Assembly (NCBI GenBank): GCA_964531695.1
Contig: CAZHEH010000011.1
Coordinates: 22,005 to 86,004, forward strand
DNA from: JAGXKT01 sp964531695
GTDB taxonomy: Bacteria; Planctomycetota; Phycisphaerae; SM23-33
DNA: 64,000 nt
Direction: 5' to 3'
Part shown: positions 27,636-35,999 of the stretch, piece by piece
How positions within the stretch are numbered: the first letter of the stretch is position 1
Layout: every line of letters starts with the position of its first letter
The notes under the pieces: model-generated
Told to the model about the DNA's origin: nothing
Seen by the model: only the letters and a program-made list of their open reading frames with translations
Database searches by the model: none
Made by a program: the position numbers and the translations under genes

Positions 27636-28709
27636 ATGGTCCTGCACGTGATACGGGTGTTGTTCCTGCTGGTCGTCGTGGCCATCACGCTCTCCTACGT
27701 ATTCCAGCCCCCCGTGGTCGAGCAGGAATACTCGACATGGCGGTTCCTCTCGGTCTCGGCCTACATCCTGCTGCCCGCGCTGGGGGCGTTCGCGCTGATC
27801 CTGGTGGACATGTTCTGGCGGCGCAAGCGGCTGGACGCCCTGAGCGGGCTGTTCTTCGGCCTGCTGGCGGGCATGGTGATCGCCTGGGCCCTGGCCAAGG
27901 TCATCGACATCGTCGTGCCGGTCTACCCCGCGCTCCAGGACGTCGTGCTCGTCCAGCTTGTCAAAGCGCTGTTGGGTGTGGCGGCCGTGTTCATCTGCGT
28001 CAGCTTCGTGCTCCAGACGAAGGACGATTTCCGCTTCGTCATTCCCTACGTCGAGTTCTCACGGCAGGCCAAGGGCCCCAAGCCGATTCTGCTCGACACG
28101 TCCGCCATCATCGACGGGCGGATCGCGGACATCGCGGACACGCGAATCCTCGACGCGGAGATCATCATCCCCCGCTTCATCCTGGCCGAGCTTCAGGGCA
28201 TCGCCGACTCCGGGGACAAGCTCAAGCGTAACCGCGGCCGGCGGGGCCTGGACGTTCTCAACCGTCTCCGCGCCGACGAGAAGCTGGACATCCGCATCGT
28301 CGAGCCGACCGCGTCGTCCGTCATCGACGTGCCGAAGGTGGACGCCAAGCTCGTGGCGATGGCCAAGCGCATGGACGGGCGCATCGTGACGAACGACTAT
28401 AATCTCAACAAGATCGCCCAACTCCAGGAGGTCACGGTGATCAACGTCAATGACCTCGCCAACGCGCTCAAGCCCATCGTGCTGCCGGGCGAGGCGGTGC
28501 AGGTGAAGGTCATCAAGCCGGGCGAGGAGTCCGGACAGGGCGTCGGCTACCTGGAGGACGGTACGATGGTCGTGGTCGAGGGCGGGCGGAGCCACGTGGG
28601 ACACGACGTGCAGATCACGGTCACCAGCGTGTTGCAGACGTCCGCCGGACGGATGATCTTCGGGCAATTGAGGCGCGAGCGCGCCCCGGCAGCCGGCCCG
28701 TCCTCGTAG
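27636..28709 (+). CDS. membrane PIN-TRAM protein, YacL-like nuclease
   Basis: The 357 residues begin with four membrane spans (about 4-23, 37-58, 70-92, 103-126), followed by a cytoplasmic PIN nuclease domain (150-275) with acidic active-site candidates Asp154 (ILLDTSAIIDGR), Glu185 (AELQGIAD), Asp236 and Asp254 (VTNDYNLNKIA). A C-terminal TRAM domain follows (281-345; VLPGEAVQVKVIKPG). This is the arrangement of YacL/PIN-TRAM proteins, widespread in bacteria and thought to bind and process RNA at the membrane. The start has AGGGAGAA upstream and lies 84 bases after the ligase gene, so the two could share a transcript. A TATAGT element (27583-27588) may add a promoter. Confidence 0.88.
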   Translation: MVLHVIRVLFLLVVVAITLSYVFQPPVVEQEYSTWRFLSVSAYILLPALGAFALILVDMFWRRKRLDALSGLFFGLLAGMVIAWALAKVIDIVVPVYPALQDVVLVQLVKALLGVAAVFICVSFVLQTKDDFRFVIPYVEFSRQAKGPKPILLDTSAIIDGRIADIADTRILDAEIIIPRFILAELQGIADSGDKLKRNRGRRGLDVLNRLRADEKLDIRIVEPTASSVIDVPKVDAKLVAMAKRMDGRIVTNDYNLNKIAQLQEVTVINVNDLANALKPIVLPGEAVQVKVIKPGEESGQGVGYLEDGTMVVVEGGRSHVGHDVQITVTSVLQTSAGRMIFGQLRRERAPAAGPSS

Positions 28710-28774
28710 CAACCCCGGCGGGCTGGCGTGGGCGGCCGCCTCGCCGTAGAATGGGTGGGTAGGCGACAACAGCG

Positions 28775-29212
28775 ATGTCACCGTACATCACCCAAAACCA
28801 TTGGTTTCTGCTGTTCTTCGTCGCGGCTCCGCTCATCATCTTCTGTGGTTGGCGGTCGTTGATCCTCGGCGTGCTCCGCTGTGGCATTGCCGTCCTCGTC
28901 GGCTGGGTCTTGATTCACTTCGCTGTGGATCGCCACTGGGACCTGCGTATCGCATTTCTGCCGGCGAACGCGACCGAGCAACAGGCGATGGACGCCACGG
29001 CGGACGGTGCGAGCCGCGTCTTCTATCTGATCCTCGGCTGGGTGCCTGCCGGTTTCTACGCGATGTTCTGGTTCCTCCTGTGGCTGCCGTTCTGGTGGTT
29101 CATGAGTCGCCGGGGGAAGTCGCCTAACCAACGGCTGCAGTTGACCGGCAACGCCCGCGATGTAGAATCTGCTGCTGTCGACGGGCTGTCCCCGCGGGCG
29201 GCCGGCAACTGA
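28775..29212 (+). CDS. small membrane protein ending inside an inverted-repeat element
   Basis: The 145 residues hold three hydrophobic spans (NHWFLLFFVAAPLIIFCGW; LRCGIAVLVGWVLIHFAV; FYAMFWFLLWLPFWWF). The last 30 residues, from SPNQRLQLTGNARDVES on, are encoded by an imperfect inverted repeat at 29122-29215, not by a normal gene end. NQRLQLTGxAR endings recur in unrelated bacterial proteins because the same type of dispersed repeat has been inserted near their stops (recalled from general knowledge). The ancestral protein probably stopped near residue 112. No function can be assigned. Confidence 0.6.
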   Translation: MSPYITQNHWFLLFFVAAPLIIFCGWRSLILGVLRCGIAVLVGWVLIHFAVDRHWDLRIAFLPANATEQQAMDATADGASRVFYLILGWVPAGFYAMFWFLLWLPFWWFMSRRGKSPNQRLQLTGNARDVESAAVDGLSPRAAGN

Positions 29213-29215
29213 GCC
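29122..29215. repeat. imperfect inverted repeat, attC-like or MITE-like hairpin
   Basis: The arm at 29133-29160 (GGCTGCAGTTGACCGGCAAC and on) is matched in reverse by CGCGGGCGGCCGGCAACTGAGCC (29193-29215, read in two parts) with few gaps, around a 32-base loop. It is preceded by GCCTAAC (29122-29128), which fits the RYYYAAC core of integron attC sites. No matching GTTRRRY core follows the second arm, so a functional attC is not shown. It overlaps the 3' end of the preceding gene. Confidence 0.5.
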
Positions 29216-29246
29216 TTTTACGGTCCCGAGGCGGAAGGAGTACCCG

Positions 29247-29924
29247 ATGGCGAAGCTTTCCCTGGCCGAGCACATGATGGAGCAGCCGGCGGACGGCGGC
29301 GGGGAAGACGTGGGCCCCTTCGTCACCATCTCGCGCCAGTTCGGCTGCTACGGCTTCTCCCTCGGCCTGCTGCTGCTGGAGATTCTTAACGACCAGGCCG
29401 AGGAGGGCGACGTCTGGAAGATCTACCAGCGGGAAATCCTCGAGCGTCTCGCCACCGAGACCAACATGGCCGCCGACATCATCGACCGGGAACGCAAGAG
29501 CCGCCCCGGCATGGTGACCGACCTGTTCCGATCTCTTCGCCGCGAGAAGGTCCCCTCCGGCTACGAAATCCGCAACCGCATTACGACGATCATCCGCGGC
29601 CTGGCGGCCGAGGGGCACGCCATCATCGTCGGGCAGGCCGGGGCCTCCGCCACGCACGACCTGCCCAACGGACTGTGGGTCCGCCTGGAAGCCCCCGAGG
29701 AGTGGACGGCGCGCGAGGTGGCCCTGCGGGAGGGGCTGACCGAGGCCCAGGCGCGCAAGCGCGTCCGGGAAATGGAGAAAGAGCGCGAATCGCTCCGGAA
29801 GATCTACGCCAAGCGGCTGCCCCGCACCCCCGCCTATCACCTCATCTACGACTGCTCGGCCTTCACGCTGGCGCAGATCGCCAAGCACATCGTGGCGGCC
29901 ATGAAGATGCGAGGGCTCGTCTGA
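29247..29924 (+). CDS. cytidylate-kinase-like family protein
   Basis: The 225 residues match the cytidylate-kinase-like family (AAK6-type P-loop fold). The N-terminus FVTISRQFGCYGFSLGLLLL takes the place of a Walker A loop (TISRQxGSGG in relatives); here the glycine-rich loop is FGCYGFS, lacking the usual lysine. The LID-like region has RERKSRPGMVTDLF, and later TIIRGLAAEGHAIIVGQAG and LWVRLEAPEEWTAREVA agree with the family. Members are common next to transport or signalling genes and their substrate is unsettled. GGAAGGAG lies upstream of the ATG. It precedes the V-ATPase operon by 300 bases and is probably not part of it. Confidence 0.72.
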   Translation: MAKLSLAEHMMEQPADGGGEDVGPFVTISRQFGCYGFSLGLLLLEILNDQAEEGDVWKIYQREILERLATETNMAADIIDRERKSRPGMVTDLFRSLRREKVPSGYEIRNRITTIIRGLAAEGHAIIVGQAGASATHDLPNGLWVRLEAPEEWTAREVALREGLTEAQARKRVREMEKERESLRKIYAKRLPRTPAYHLIYDCSAFTLAQIAKHIVAAMKMRGLV

Positions 29925-30226
29925 GGTCCGGAAGGGCAACACGAGGTCCGGAATTTGCTTAGCACGGTGGCCGCGCATGCCGAAATGATGATTCCAGGGG
30001 TGCATGGGTGCATATCGTGGCGGTCCGGGCCCGCGCCGGCCCGATCGGCGAGTCCGAGAATTGGGTTTATCTCGACGCGGCGCTGCTACTATACTATGCC
30101 CTTCCGCCCGTGCGGGCCTTTGCGTTCGGGACGGGCCAAGAGCCGCCATCCCTCTGCTCGCGGCCGGGCGCTTCGGTTCGGCCGACGACAACAACCACAG
30201 CCCGGCAAGTTTCACGGGAGTGTGCC
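29925..30226. other. 302-bp region upstream of the V-ATPase operon
   Basis: An 11-base direct repeat, GAGGTCCGGAA, occurs at 29923-29933 and 29943-29953. A TATACTAT sequence at about 30091-30098 could be a -10 element some 130 nt before the first V-ATPase gene; no matching -35 at normal spacing was seen. I see no coding sequence. Confidence 0.45.
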
Positions 30227-30922
30227 ATGCCAGAGACCATCGAGAATTTCGTCGCCAAGCTTCAGGCCGAGGGCGTGGAGGCCGGCAAGCAGGAAGCCGA
30301 CAAGCTCAAGGCCCAGGCCGAGAAGGAGCGAGAGCAGCTCCTCGCCGAGGCCCGCGAGCAAGCCGAGCGGATCGTCGCCGACGCCAAGCAGGAGGCCGAC
30401 CGGCTGGTGGCCCGCGGCCAGACGGACTTGCAGATCGCGGCTCGCGACACCGCCCTGAAGCTGCGGGAGCGGCTCGGCGCCGCGCTGTCCGCCCTGGCGT
30501 CGCACGCGGCGCGGCAGAAGCTCTCCGACCCCGACTTCGTCGGCGGCGTCCTGCACGACCTGGTCACGATGTACGCCCGGTCCGAGTGCGAGCACCGGCG
30601 GGCGATCCGGATCAACGTGCCGGACCAGATGCGGGACAAGCTCGTCGAGTGGGCCCTCCGCGAGCTGGGCCAGGAGACGATCGACAGCGGACATACCGCC
30701 ATCGACCTGAAGGGCACACTCCGCGAGGCGGGCTTCGAATACGAAATCGCCGACGGCGGCAACGTGGAGGTCACCCTCGACGCCGTCGTGCAGTCGCTGA
30801 CGGACATCGTCAAGCCGTCGCTGGCCGACCTTCTGCGGGACGCCATGAGCGAGCAGGAGACGCCCTCGTCCCCGTCCGAGCAGGCCGAGGCCGGAGACGA
30901 TGCAGGCAAGGACAGCGAGTAG
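30227..30922 (+). CDS. atpE: V-type ATP synthase subunit E
   Basis: The 231 residues form the peripheral-stalk subunit E. A long charged helix covers residues 1-75 (QAEGVEAGKQEADKLKAQAE; AREQAERIVADAKQEADRLV), followed by the compact C-terminal head (RINVPDQMRDKLVEWALREL; TLREAGFEYEIADGGNVEVT). The helix pairs with a G/H subunit in known V-ATPases. The last 20 residues are acidic and disordered (EQAEAGDDAGKDSE). The ATG at 30227 has GGGAG seven bases upstream and opens the seven-gene operon. The order E, DUF2764, A, B, D, I, K is like the Chlamydia operon, where no F or G gene is linked. Confidence 0.85.
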   Translation: MPETIENFVAKLQAEGVEAGKQEADKLKAQAEKEREQLLAEAREQAERIVADAKQEADRLVARGQTDLQIAARDTALKLRERLGAALSALASHAARQKLSDPDFVGGVLHDLVTMYARSECEHRRAIRINVPDQMRDKLVEWALRELGQETIDSGHTAIDLKGTLREAGFEYEIADGGNVEVTLDAVVQSLTDIVKPSLADLLRDAMSEQETPSSPSEQAEAGDDAGKDSE

Positions 30923-30934
30923 CGAACCGGGCCG

Positions 30935-31654
30935 ATGGGCGCCACGAACTACTACCTTCTGACCGTCCTTCCGGGCCTGCCCGAACCGGGCGCCGCCCCG
31001 CCGCTGAGCAAGGCGGCGCTGCGGGGCATGGTGGCCGAGGCGGACGGGCCGCTGGTCGTGGTCGACACGATCCTGCTGTCGGATGACCTGCGGCTGCGGG
31101 ACGCCGTGCTGGCTGGCGAGGTCGACCCCGCGGCCGGGGCCGAGGACCCCCGCCTCGAGCCGGCCGTGCTGACGGGCGACCAACTCCGCGATGACGCGCC
31201 GCTCCCCCCCTACTTGGCGCACGCGGGAGAAAGCCGGCAGCCCGCCGCGACGCGACCCGCGGCCGTGGATGTCGTGTGGGAGGCGTACTTCCACCACGCG
31301 GCCGTCATGGCCCGGCAGACGGGCAATGCGTTCCTGTCCGAATGGGTCGGTTGGGAGATCGGGCTGCGGAACGCCCTGGCCCGGGAACGGGCGAAGGCCC
31401 TGGAGCTGGACCCTCAGAACTACCTCGTCGCGCCGGAGCTGGCGGCGGACGAGGACTACACGGCGTCGCTGAACGCCTGGAGCACCGCGAGCGATCCGCT
31501 GGCGGCCCTGCGGGCGCTGGACCGCCGCCGCTGGGAGTGGATCGACGACCACGACGCCTGGTTCACCTTCGCCGACGACGAGGTGGCCGCCTACACCGCG
31601 CGGATCGTCCTGTTGCACCGCTGGCAGCGGCTGGAAACCGAGAAGTCCGAATGA
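30935..31654 (+). CDS. DUF2764 V-ATPase-associated protein (probable subunit C counterpart)
   Basis: The 239 residues begin TNYYLLTVLPGLPEPG and continue with LRGMVAEADGPLVVVDTILL, typical of the DUF2764 family, found only within bacterial V-ATPase operons between E and A. The second half is helical: YFHHAAVMARQTGNAFLSEW, VGWEIGLRNALARERAKALE, RWEWIDDHDAWFTFADDEVA. Position and helical content suggest that it replaces subunit C (AC39-like), which links the stator to the rotor in archaeal-type enzymes and is otherwise missing here. That role is an inference. The gene starts 12 bases after the E stop. Confidence 0.78.
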   Translation: MGATNYYLLTVLPGLPEPGAAPPLSKAALRGMVAEADGPLVVVDTILLSDDLRLRDAVLAGEVDPAAGAEDPRLEPAVLTGDQLRDDAPLPPYLAHAGESRQPAATRPAAVDVVWEAYFHHAAVMARQTGNAFLSEWVGWEIGLRNALARERAKALELDPQNYLVAPELAADEDYTASLNAWSTASDPLAALRALDRRRWEWIDDHDAWFTFADDEVAAYTARIVLLHRWQRLETEKSE

Positions 31655-31789
31655 CGAAGCACGAATGATGAACCCATGGCGAATCGCGAATGACGAACGC
31701 ACGCCCGGCCGCGGAGCCGTCGGTGCTTTGTCATTCGGGCTTGGTTCGCCATCCCGGTTTTCTCATTCGTCATTAGCGAGGTACGAGCC
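31655..31789. repeat. ATGACGAA-type phrase repeat in the V-ATPase operon
   Basis: Between the DUF2764 gene and subunit A lie variants of AATGACGAA and ACGAATGATGAA on one side and CATTCGTCATT on the other, so the spacer could fold back on itself. This is low-complexity intercistronic sequence, not a gene. Confidence 0.6.
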
Positions 31790-33664
31790 GTGACCGGAAA
31801 AATCGTCGCAGTCTACGGAAACATGGTCATCGCCGAGTCGGACGGGCGCGTCGTGCAGAACGCCACCGGCGTGTGTCACCGCGAGGACGGGGCCAAGCTC
31901 CTCAGCGAGGTCATCCGCGTCCGCGGCAAGCTGGCGGACCTCCAGGTGTTCGAGGAGACCCGCGGCCTGAAGGTCGGCGACCGCGTCGAGTTCCAGGATG
32001 ACATGCTCGCGGTCACCGTCGGGCCGGGCCTGCTGGGGCAGATCTACGACGGCCTCCAGAACCCCCTGCCCCAACTCGCCGAGGAGGTCGGCTACTTCCT
32101 CGAGCCCGGGCACTACATCCACGGGCTCAACACGGAGACGAAGTGGCGGTTCACCCCCACCGCCGAGACCGGAAGCAAGGTCCGTGCCGGCGACGTGCTC
32201 GGACAAGTGCCCGAAGGCATCTTCGAGCACCAGATCATGGTGCCGTTCTCGTGGCAGGGCGAGTTCACGCTGGAATCGCTGGCCGAGGCGGGAGAGTACA
32301 CCGTCGATCAGGAAATCGCCAAGGTCACCGACTCCGAGGGGGAGCAGCGCTCGATCACGATGCAGCAGGACTGGCCGGTCAAGCGACCGATCGAGGCCTA
32401 CAAGACCCGCCTGATGCCGACCGATCCGCTCGTGACCCGCGTGCGCATCATCGACACGATGTTCCCCGTCGTCCGCGGCGGCACGTACTGCATCCCCGGG
32501 CCGTTCGGCGCCGGCAAGACGGTCCTCCAACAGATCACCTCCCGCCACGCCGAGATCGACGTGGTGGTGCTGACCGCCTGCGGCGAGCGAGCCGGCGAGG
32601 TCGTCGAGACCATCCGCGAGTTCCCCGAGCTGACCGACCCGCGAACGGGCAAGTCGCTCATGGAGCGGACCATCATCATCTGCAATACGTCGGCCATGCC
32701 GGTCGCGGCCCGCGAGGCGTCCGTCTACACCGGCGTGACGCTGGCCGAGTACTACCGCCAGATGGGCCTCGACGTACTGCTGCTGGCCGACTCGACCAGC
32801 CGCTGGGCCCAGGCGATGCGCGAAATCTCCGGCCGTCTGGAGGAGATCCCCGGCGAGGAGGCCTACCCGGCCTACCTGGAGAGCCGCATCGCCGACTTCT
32901 ACGAGCGGGCGGGCGCGGTCGAGCTGAACGACGGACGTACGGCCTCGGTGACCATCGGCGGCACGGTCAGCCCCGCGGGCGGCAACTTCGAGGAGCCGGT
33001 CACGCAGGGCACGCTGAAGGTCGTCGGCGCGTTCCACGGACTCAGCCGCGAGCGGTCGGACGCCCGGCGCTACCCGGCCATCGACCCGCTCGATTCCTGG
33101 AGCCAGTACGTCGGCATCATCGACGCGGCCAAGGTCGGGAAGGTGCGGGCCATGCTCCGGCGCGGCAACGAGGTCCGGCAGATGATGACCGTCGTGGGCG
33201 AGGAAGGCACCCCCATCGACGACTTCGAGGTCATGCTCAAGGCCGAGTTCTTCGACAGCGTGTACCTCCAGCAGAATGCCTTCGATCCCGTCGACGCCGC
33301 CACCCCCCGCCAGCGGCAAGAGTTCGTGTTCGGCAAGGTCCTGGAGGTGATGAACCTGGAGTTCGACTTCGAGGACAAGGACAGCGCCCGGAAGATCATG
33401 TTCCGCGTGACGGACCTGTTCCGGAACTGGAACTACGCCCCATGGCTGCCCGAGGGCGAAGCCGCGCACGAGGCCGACGCCGAGGCCGACAAGGGCGAGG
33501 AAGAAGAGCAGCCGGAAGCGATGATCGAAGGCCGCAGCGAGGAGTTCAAGCGCATCCTCGGCGAGATCGACGCCTTCATCGAGGCCAAGGGCCGGAAGGG
33601 CGAGACGAGCGAATCCGAGAACGCAGAGGAAGAGCGGAAGCAACCCGCCGCCGCTGCGGAGTGA
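31790..33664 (+). CDS. atpA: V-type ATP synthase catalytic subunit A
   Basis: This 624-residue catalytic subunit hydrolyses or makes ATP in the V1 head. It has an N-terminal beta barrel (TGKIVAVYGNMVIAESDG), the non-homologous insert typical of A subunits (about 110-200), the P-loop CIPGPFGAGKTVLQQ (236-244), the Walker B region VLLLADSTSRWAQAMREISG, the arginine-finger acceptor side, and a helical C-terminal domain. The start is GTG at 31790. The tail has acidic sections (HEADAEADKGEEEE near 565 and ESENAEEERKQ at the end) that are longer than in most relatives. It forms hexamers with B. Confidence 0.96.
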   Translation: MTGKIVAVYGNMVIAESDGRVVQNATGVCHREDGAKLLSEVIRVRGKLADLQVFEETRGLKVGDRVEFQDDMLAVTVGPGLLGQIYDGLQNPLPQLAEEVGYFLEPGHYIHGLNTETKWRFTPTAETGSKVRAGDVLGQVPEGIFEHQIMVPFSWQGEFTLESLAEAGEYTVDQEIAKVTDSEGEQRSITMQQDWPVKRPIEAYKTRLMPTDPLVTRVRIIDTMFPVVRGGTYCIPGPFGAGKTVLQQITSRHAEIDVVVLTACGERAGEVVETIREFPELTDPRTGKSLMERTIIICNTSAMPVAAREASVYTGVTLAEYYRQMGLDVLLLADSTSRWAQAMREISGRLEEIPGEEAYPAYLESRIADFYERAGAVELNDGRTASVTIGGTVSPAGGNFEEPVTQGTLKVVGAFHGLSRERSDARRYPAIDPLDSWSQYVGIIDAAKVGKVRAMLRRGNEVRQMMTVVGEEGTPIDDFEVMLKAEFFDSVYLQQNAFDPVDAATPRQRQEFVFGKVLEVMNLEFDFEDKDSARKIMFRVTDLFRNWNYAPWLPEGEAAHEADAEADKGEEEEQPEAMIEGRSEEFKRILGEIDAFIEAKGRKGETSESENAEEERKQPAAAAE

Positions 33665-33828
33665 TCGAGCGGATGCGACACAGAGCGACAGAGAAACAGA
33701 GCACGCGAAGCGTTCGGTATTCGAAGTTCGCGTTTCGATACCTCGCGCGGCACGTCGAACGTCGAGCGTCGAGCGTCGAACTCGTTTCGCACATAGCGAC
33801 GCGGAACTGAGGTCAGGACTCAGGAACC
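33665..33828. repeat. GTCGAACGTCGAGC phrase repeat in the V-ATPase operon
   Basis: The A-B spacer holds GTCGAACGTCGAGCGTCGAG followed by another CGTCGAAC (about 33758-33782). This is the same phrase family seen near 6350, 6500 and 23412. No coding sequence is present. Confidence 0.65.
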
Positions 33829-35190
33829 ATGAGAAAGTACTACGACGAAATCACCCGCATCGCCGGCAACGTCGTCACGGTCCGGGCCGAGGGCGTCAGC
33901 TATGACGAGCTGGCCGTCATCACCACGGATCGCGGGCCGTCCCTGGCCCAGGTGATCAGCTTGGAGGGCGACCAGGTCTCCCTCCAGATCTTCGCGGGCA
34001 CCAGCGGCGTTTCCACCGGCGACAAGGTCCGCTTCCTCGGCCGGCCAATGCAGGTGCCGTTCGCGGACGACCTGCTCGGGCGCGTCTTCGACGGCTCCGG
34101 CCGCCCGCGCGACGGCAAGCCCGAGGTCGAGGCCGAGTCCGTCGACATCGGCTCCCCCGCCGTCAATCCCGTCCGCCGGCGCATGCCCGATCACATGATC
34201 GAAACCGGAATCCCGATGATCGACATCTTCAACTCGCTCGTCGAGTCACAGAAGCTGCCGATCTTCTCCGTCGCCGGCGAGCCGTACAACGAGGTCCTCG
34301 GCCGCGTGGGGCTACAGGCCGACGCGGACGTGATCATCCTCGGCGGCATGGGCCTGCGGCACGACGACTACCTCAAGTTCCGCAACCGCTTCGAGGAAGG
34401 CGGCGTGCTCGGGCGGACGATCATGTTCGTCCACACGGCCGCCGATCCGACGGTCGAGACGCTGATGGTGCCGGATCTGTGCCTGGCGGTCGGCGAGCAG
34501 TTCGCCCTGCAGGGCAAGCGGGTGCTCGTGCTGCTGACGGACATGACGGCCTTCGCCGACGCGCTGAAGGAAATCGCCATCACGATGGAGCAGATTCCGT
34601 CGAATCGCGGCTACCCGGGCGACCTCTACACACAGATGGCCCGCCGCTACGAGAAGGCCGTAGACTTCGACGAGGCCGGCTCGATGACCGTCCTGGCCTG
34701 CGTGACGATGCCCGGCGACGACGTGACCCACCCCGTCCCGGACAACACGGGCTACATCACCGAGGGCCAGTTCTACCTGCGGAACCAGCGGATCGAGCCG
34801 TTCGGCTCGCTGTCGCGCCTCAAGCAGCAGGTCAACGGCGACACGCGCGACGACCACCGCGCGATCATGAACGCGTGCATTCAGCTCTACGCCGAATGCA
34901 CCGAGAGCCGCGAGAAGCGCGACATGGGCTTCGAGATGTCCGCCTGGGACAACAACCTGCTCAAGTACGGCGACATCTTCGAGGACCGCATCATGGACCT
35001 CGAGGTCAACATCCCGCTGTTCGAGGCGCTCGACCGCTGCTGGGAGATTCTGGCCGAGTGCTTCGACCCCGAGGAGACCGGCATCCGGCGGAACATCATC
35101 GACAACCACTGGCCCAAGGCATCCGGCGAGGAGAAGCCCGAGAGCGAGAGCGAACAGGAAGAAGAGGCGGCCGAGACGGCCAGCGCCTGA
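33829..35190 (+). CDS. atpB: V-type ATP synthase regulatory subunit B
   Basis: The 453-residue non-catalytic subunit has the beta-barrel start ITRIAGNVVTVRAEGVSYDE, the nucleotide-interface region MIDIFNSLVESQKLPIFSVA with GEPYNEVLGRVG in place of a true P-loop (no GKT, as expected for B), HTAADPTVETLMVPDLCLAV, VLLTDMTAFADALKEIA, and NRGYPGDLYTQMARRYEKA, which contributes the arginine finger. The C-terminal 22 residues are Glu-rich and disordered, matching the acidic tails on A and E. It assembles alternately with A in the hexamer. Confidence 0.95.
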   Translation: MRKYYDEITRIAGNVVTVRAEGVSYDELAVITTDRGPSLAQVISLEGDQVSLQIFAGTSGVSTGDKVRFLGRPMQVPFADDLLGRVFDGSGRPRDGKPEVEAESVDIGSPAVNPVRRRMPDHMIETGIPMIDIFNSLVESQKLPIFSVAGEPYNEVLGRVGLQADADVIILGGMGLRHDDYLKFRNRFEEGGVLGRTIMFVHTAADPTVETLMVPDLCLAVGEQFALQGKRVLVLLTDMTAFADALKEIAITMEQIPSNRGYPGDLYTQMARRYEKAVDFDEAGSMTVLACVTMPGDDVTHPVPDNTGYITEGQFYLRNQRIEPFGSLSRLKQQVNGDTRDDHRAIMNACIQLYAECTESREKRDMGFEMSAWDNNLLKYGDIFEDRIMDLEVNIPLFEALDRCWEILAECFDPEETGIRRNIIDNHWPKASGEEKPESESEQEEEAAETASA

Positions 35191-35339
35191 CGATTGCGGA
35201 ATGCGGATTGAGGAGTGCGGAGTCTCTCGCGTTGAATCGTGATAGCAGCAAGGACGAAAGCTGGTGAACGCGGATGCTGGTTGACTCGGCTCCGTCCTCT
35301 CCATGCCCCTTGTCCCTGCTGAGTTGTTGACCGAAGGAA
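35191..35339. repeat. GCGGAATGCGGA phrase repeat in the V-ATPase operon
   Basis: The B-D spacer contains ATTGCGGAATGCGGATTGAG followed by GAGTGCGGAG (about 35192-35222). It is a different low-complexity phrase from those in the E-A and A-B spacers. No gene is visible. Confidence 0.6.
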
Positions 35340-35999
35340 ATGGCGAAGAAGATCAAACTCACGCGTCCTGAGCTGCGACGGCAGCGGGATCAGTTGCGCC
35401 GCTACGAGCGGTTCCTGCCGATCCTGAAGCTCAAGCAGCAGCAGCTCCAGGTGTCCGTCCGCGAGACGGCCGCCCGGCAGGAGGCCGTCAAGCGCGCCGC
35501 CGAGGAGGCCCGCGGCAAGCTCCAGCCCTACGAGCGGGTGCTGGACGACGTGGCCGGCGTGGATGTCCGCGGCCTGGCCGAGGTCCAAGACGTCAAGACG
35601 AGCAGGGCAAACGTCGCCGGAGTCGACGTGCCGCGGTTCGACAGCGCGAGCTTCGCCGAGCCGCGATACAGCTTGTTCGCCACCCCCCCATGGGTGGACC
35701 GGGCCCTGGCCGACCTCCGCGAGATCTCCCGCCAGGAGGCCGAGCTGAAAATCCTGGAGGAAGAATACGACCTGCTCTCGCGCGAGCTGACGAAGGTCAC
35801 CCAGCGCGTGAACCTGTTCGAGAAGGTCAAAATCCCCGAGACCCGCGAGAACATCCGCCGCATCCGCATCGCGCTCGGCGACCGTCAGACCGCCCAGGTC
35901 GCCCGAGCGAAGATCGCCAAGGGCAAGCTCTCCGAGGCCGAGTCCGCCTACAGCGGCGGGCCCGGCGCCGGCGGCGCCCCGGAGGCCGCCACCCTATGA
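35340..35999 (+). CDS. atpD: V-type ATP synthase subunit D (central shaft)
   Basis: The 219 residues form the central-rotor subunit: an N-terminal helix with KIKLTRPELRRQRDQLRRYE and FLPILKLKQQQLQ, and a long C-terminal helix pair (EEYDLLSRELTKVTQRVNLFEKVKIP in two parts, then ENIRRIRIALGDRQTAQVAR). The NLFEKVKIP motif near residue 160 is a strong family marker. It turns inside the AB hexamer and couples to the K ring. Its stop TGA overlaps the start ATG of subunit I (ATGA), a typical translational coupling. Confidence 0.93.
   Translation: MAKKIKLTRPELRRQRDQLRRYERFLPILKLKQQQLQVSVRETAARQEAVKRAAEEARGKLQPYERVLDDVAGVDVRGLAEVQDVKTSRANVAGVDVPRFDSASFAEPRYSLFATPPWVDRALADLREISRQEAELKILEEEYDLLSRELTKVTQRVNLFEKVKIPETRENIRRIRIALGDRQTAQVARAKIAKGKLSEAESAYSGGPGAGGAPEAATL

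Noticed and set aside
31763..33643. 626-residue reverse reading opposite V-ATPase subunit A
   Set aside because: Same composition bias as other antisense readings; the forward gene is certain.
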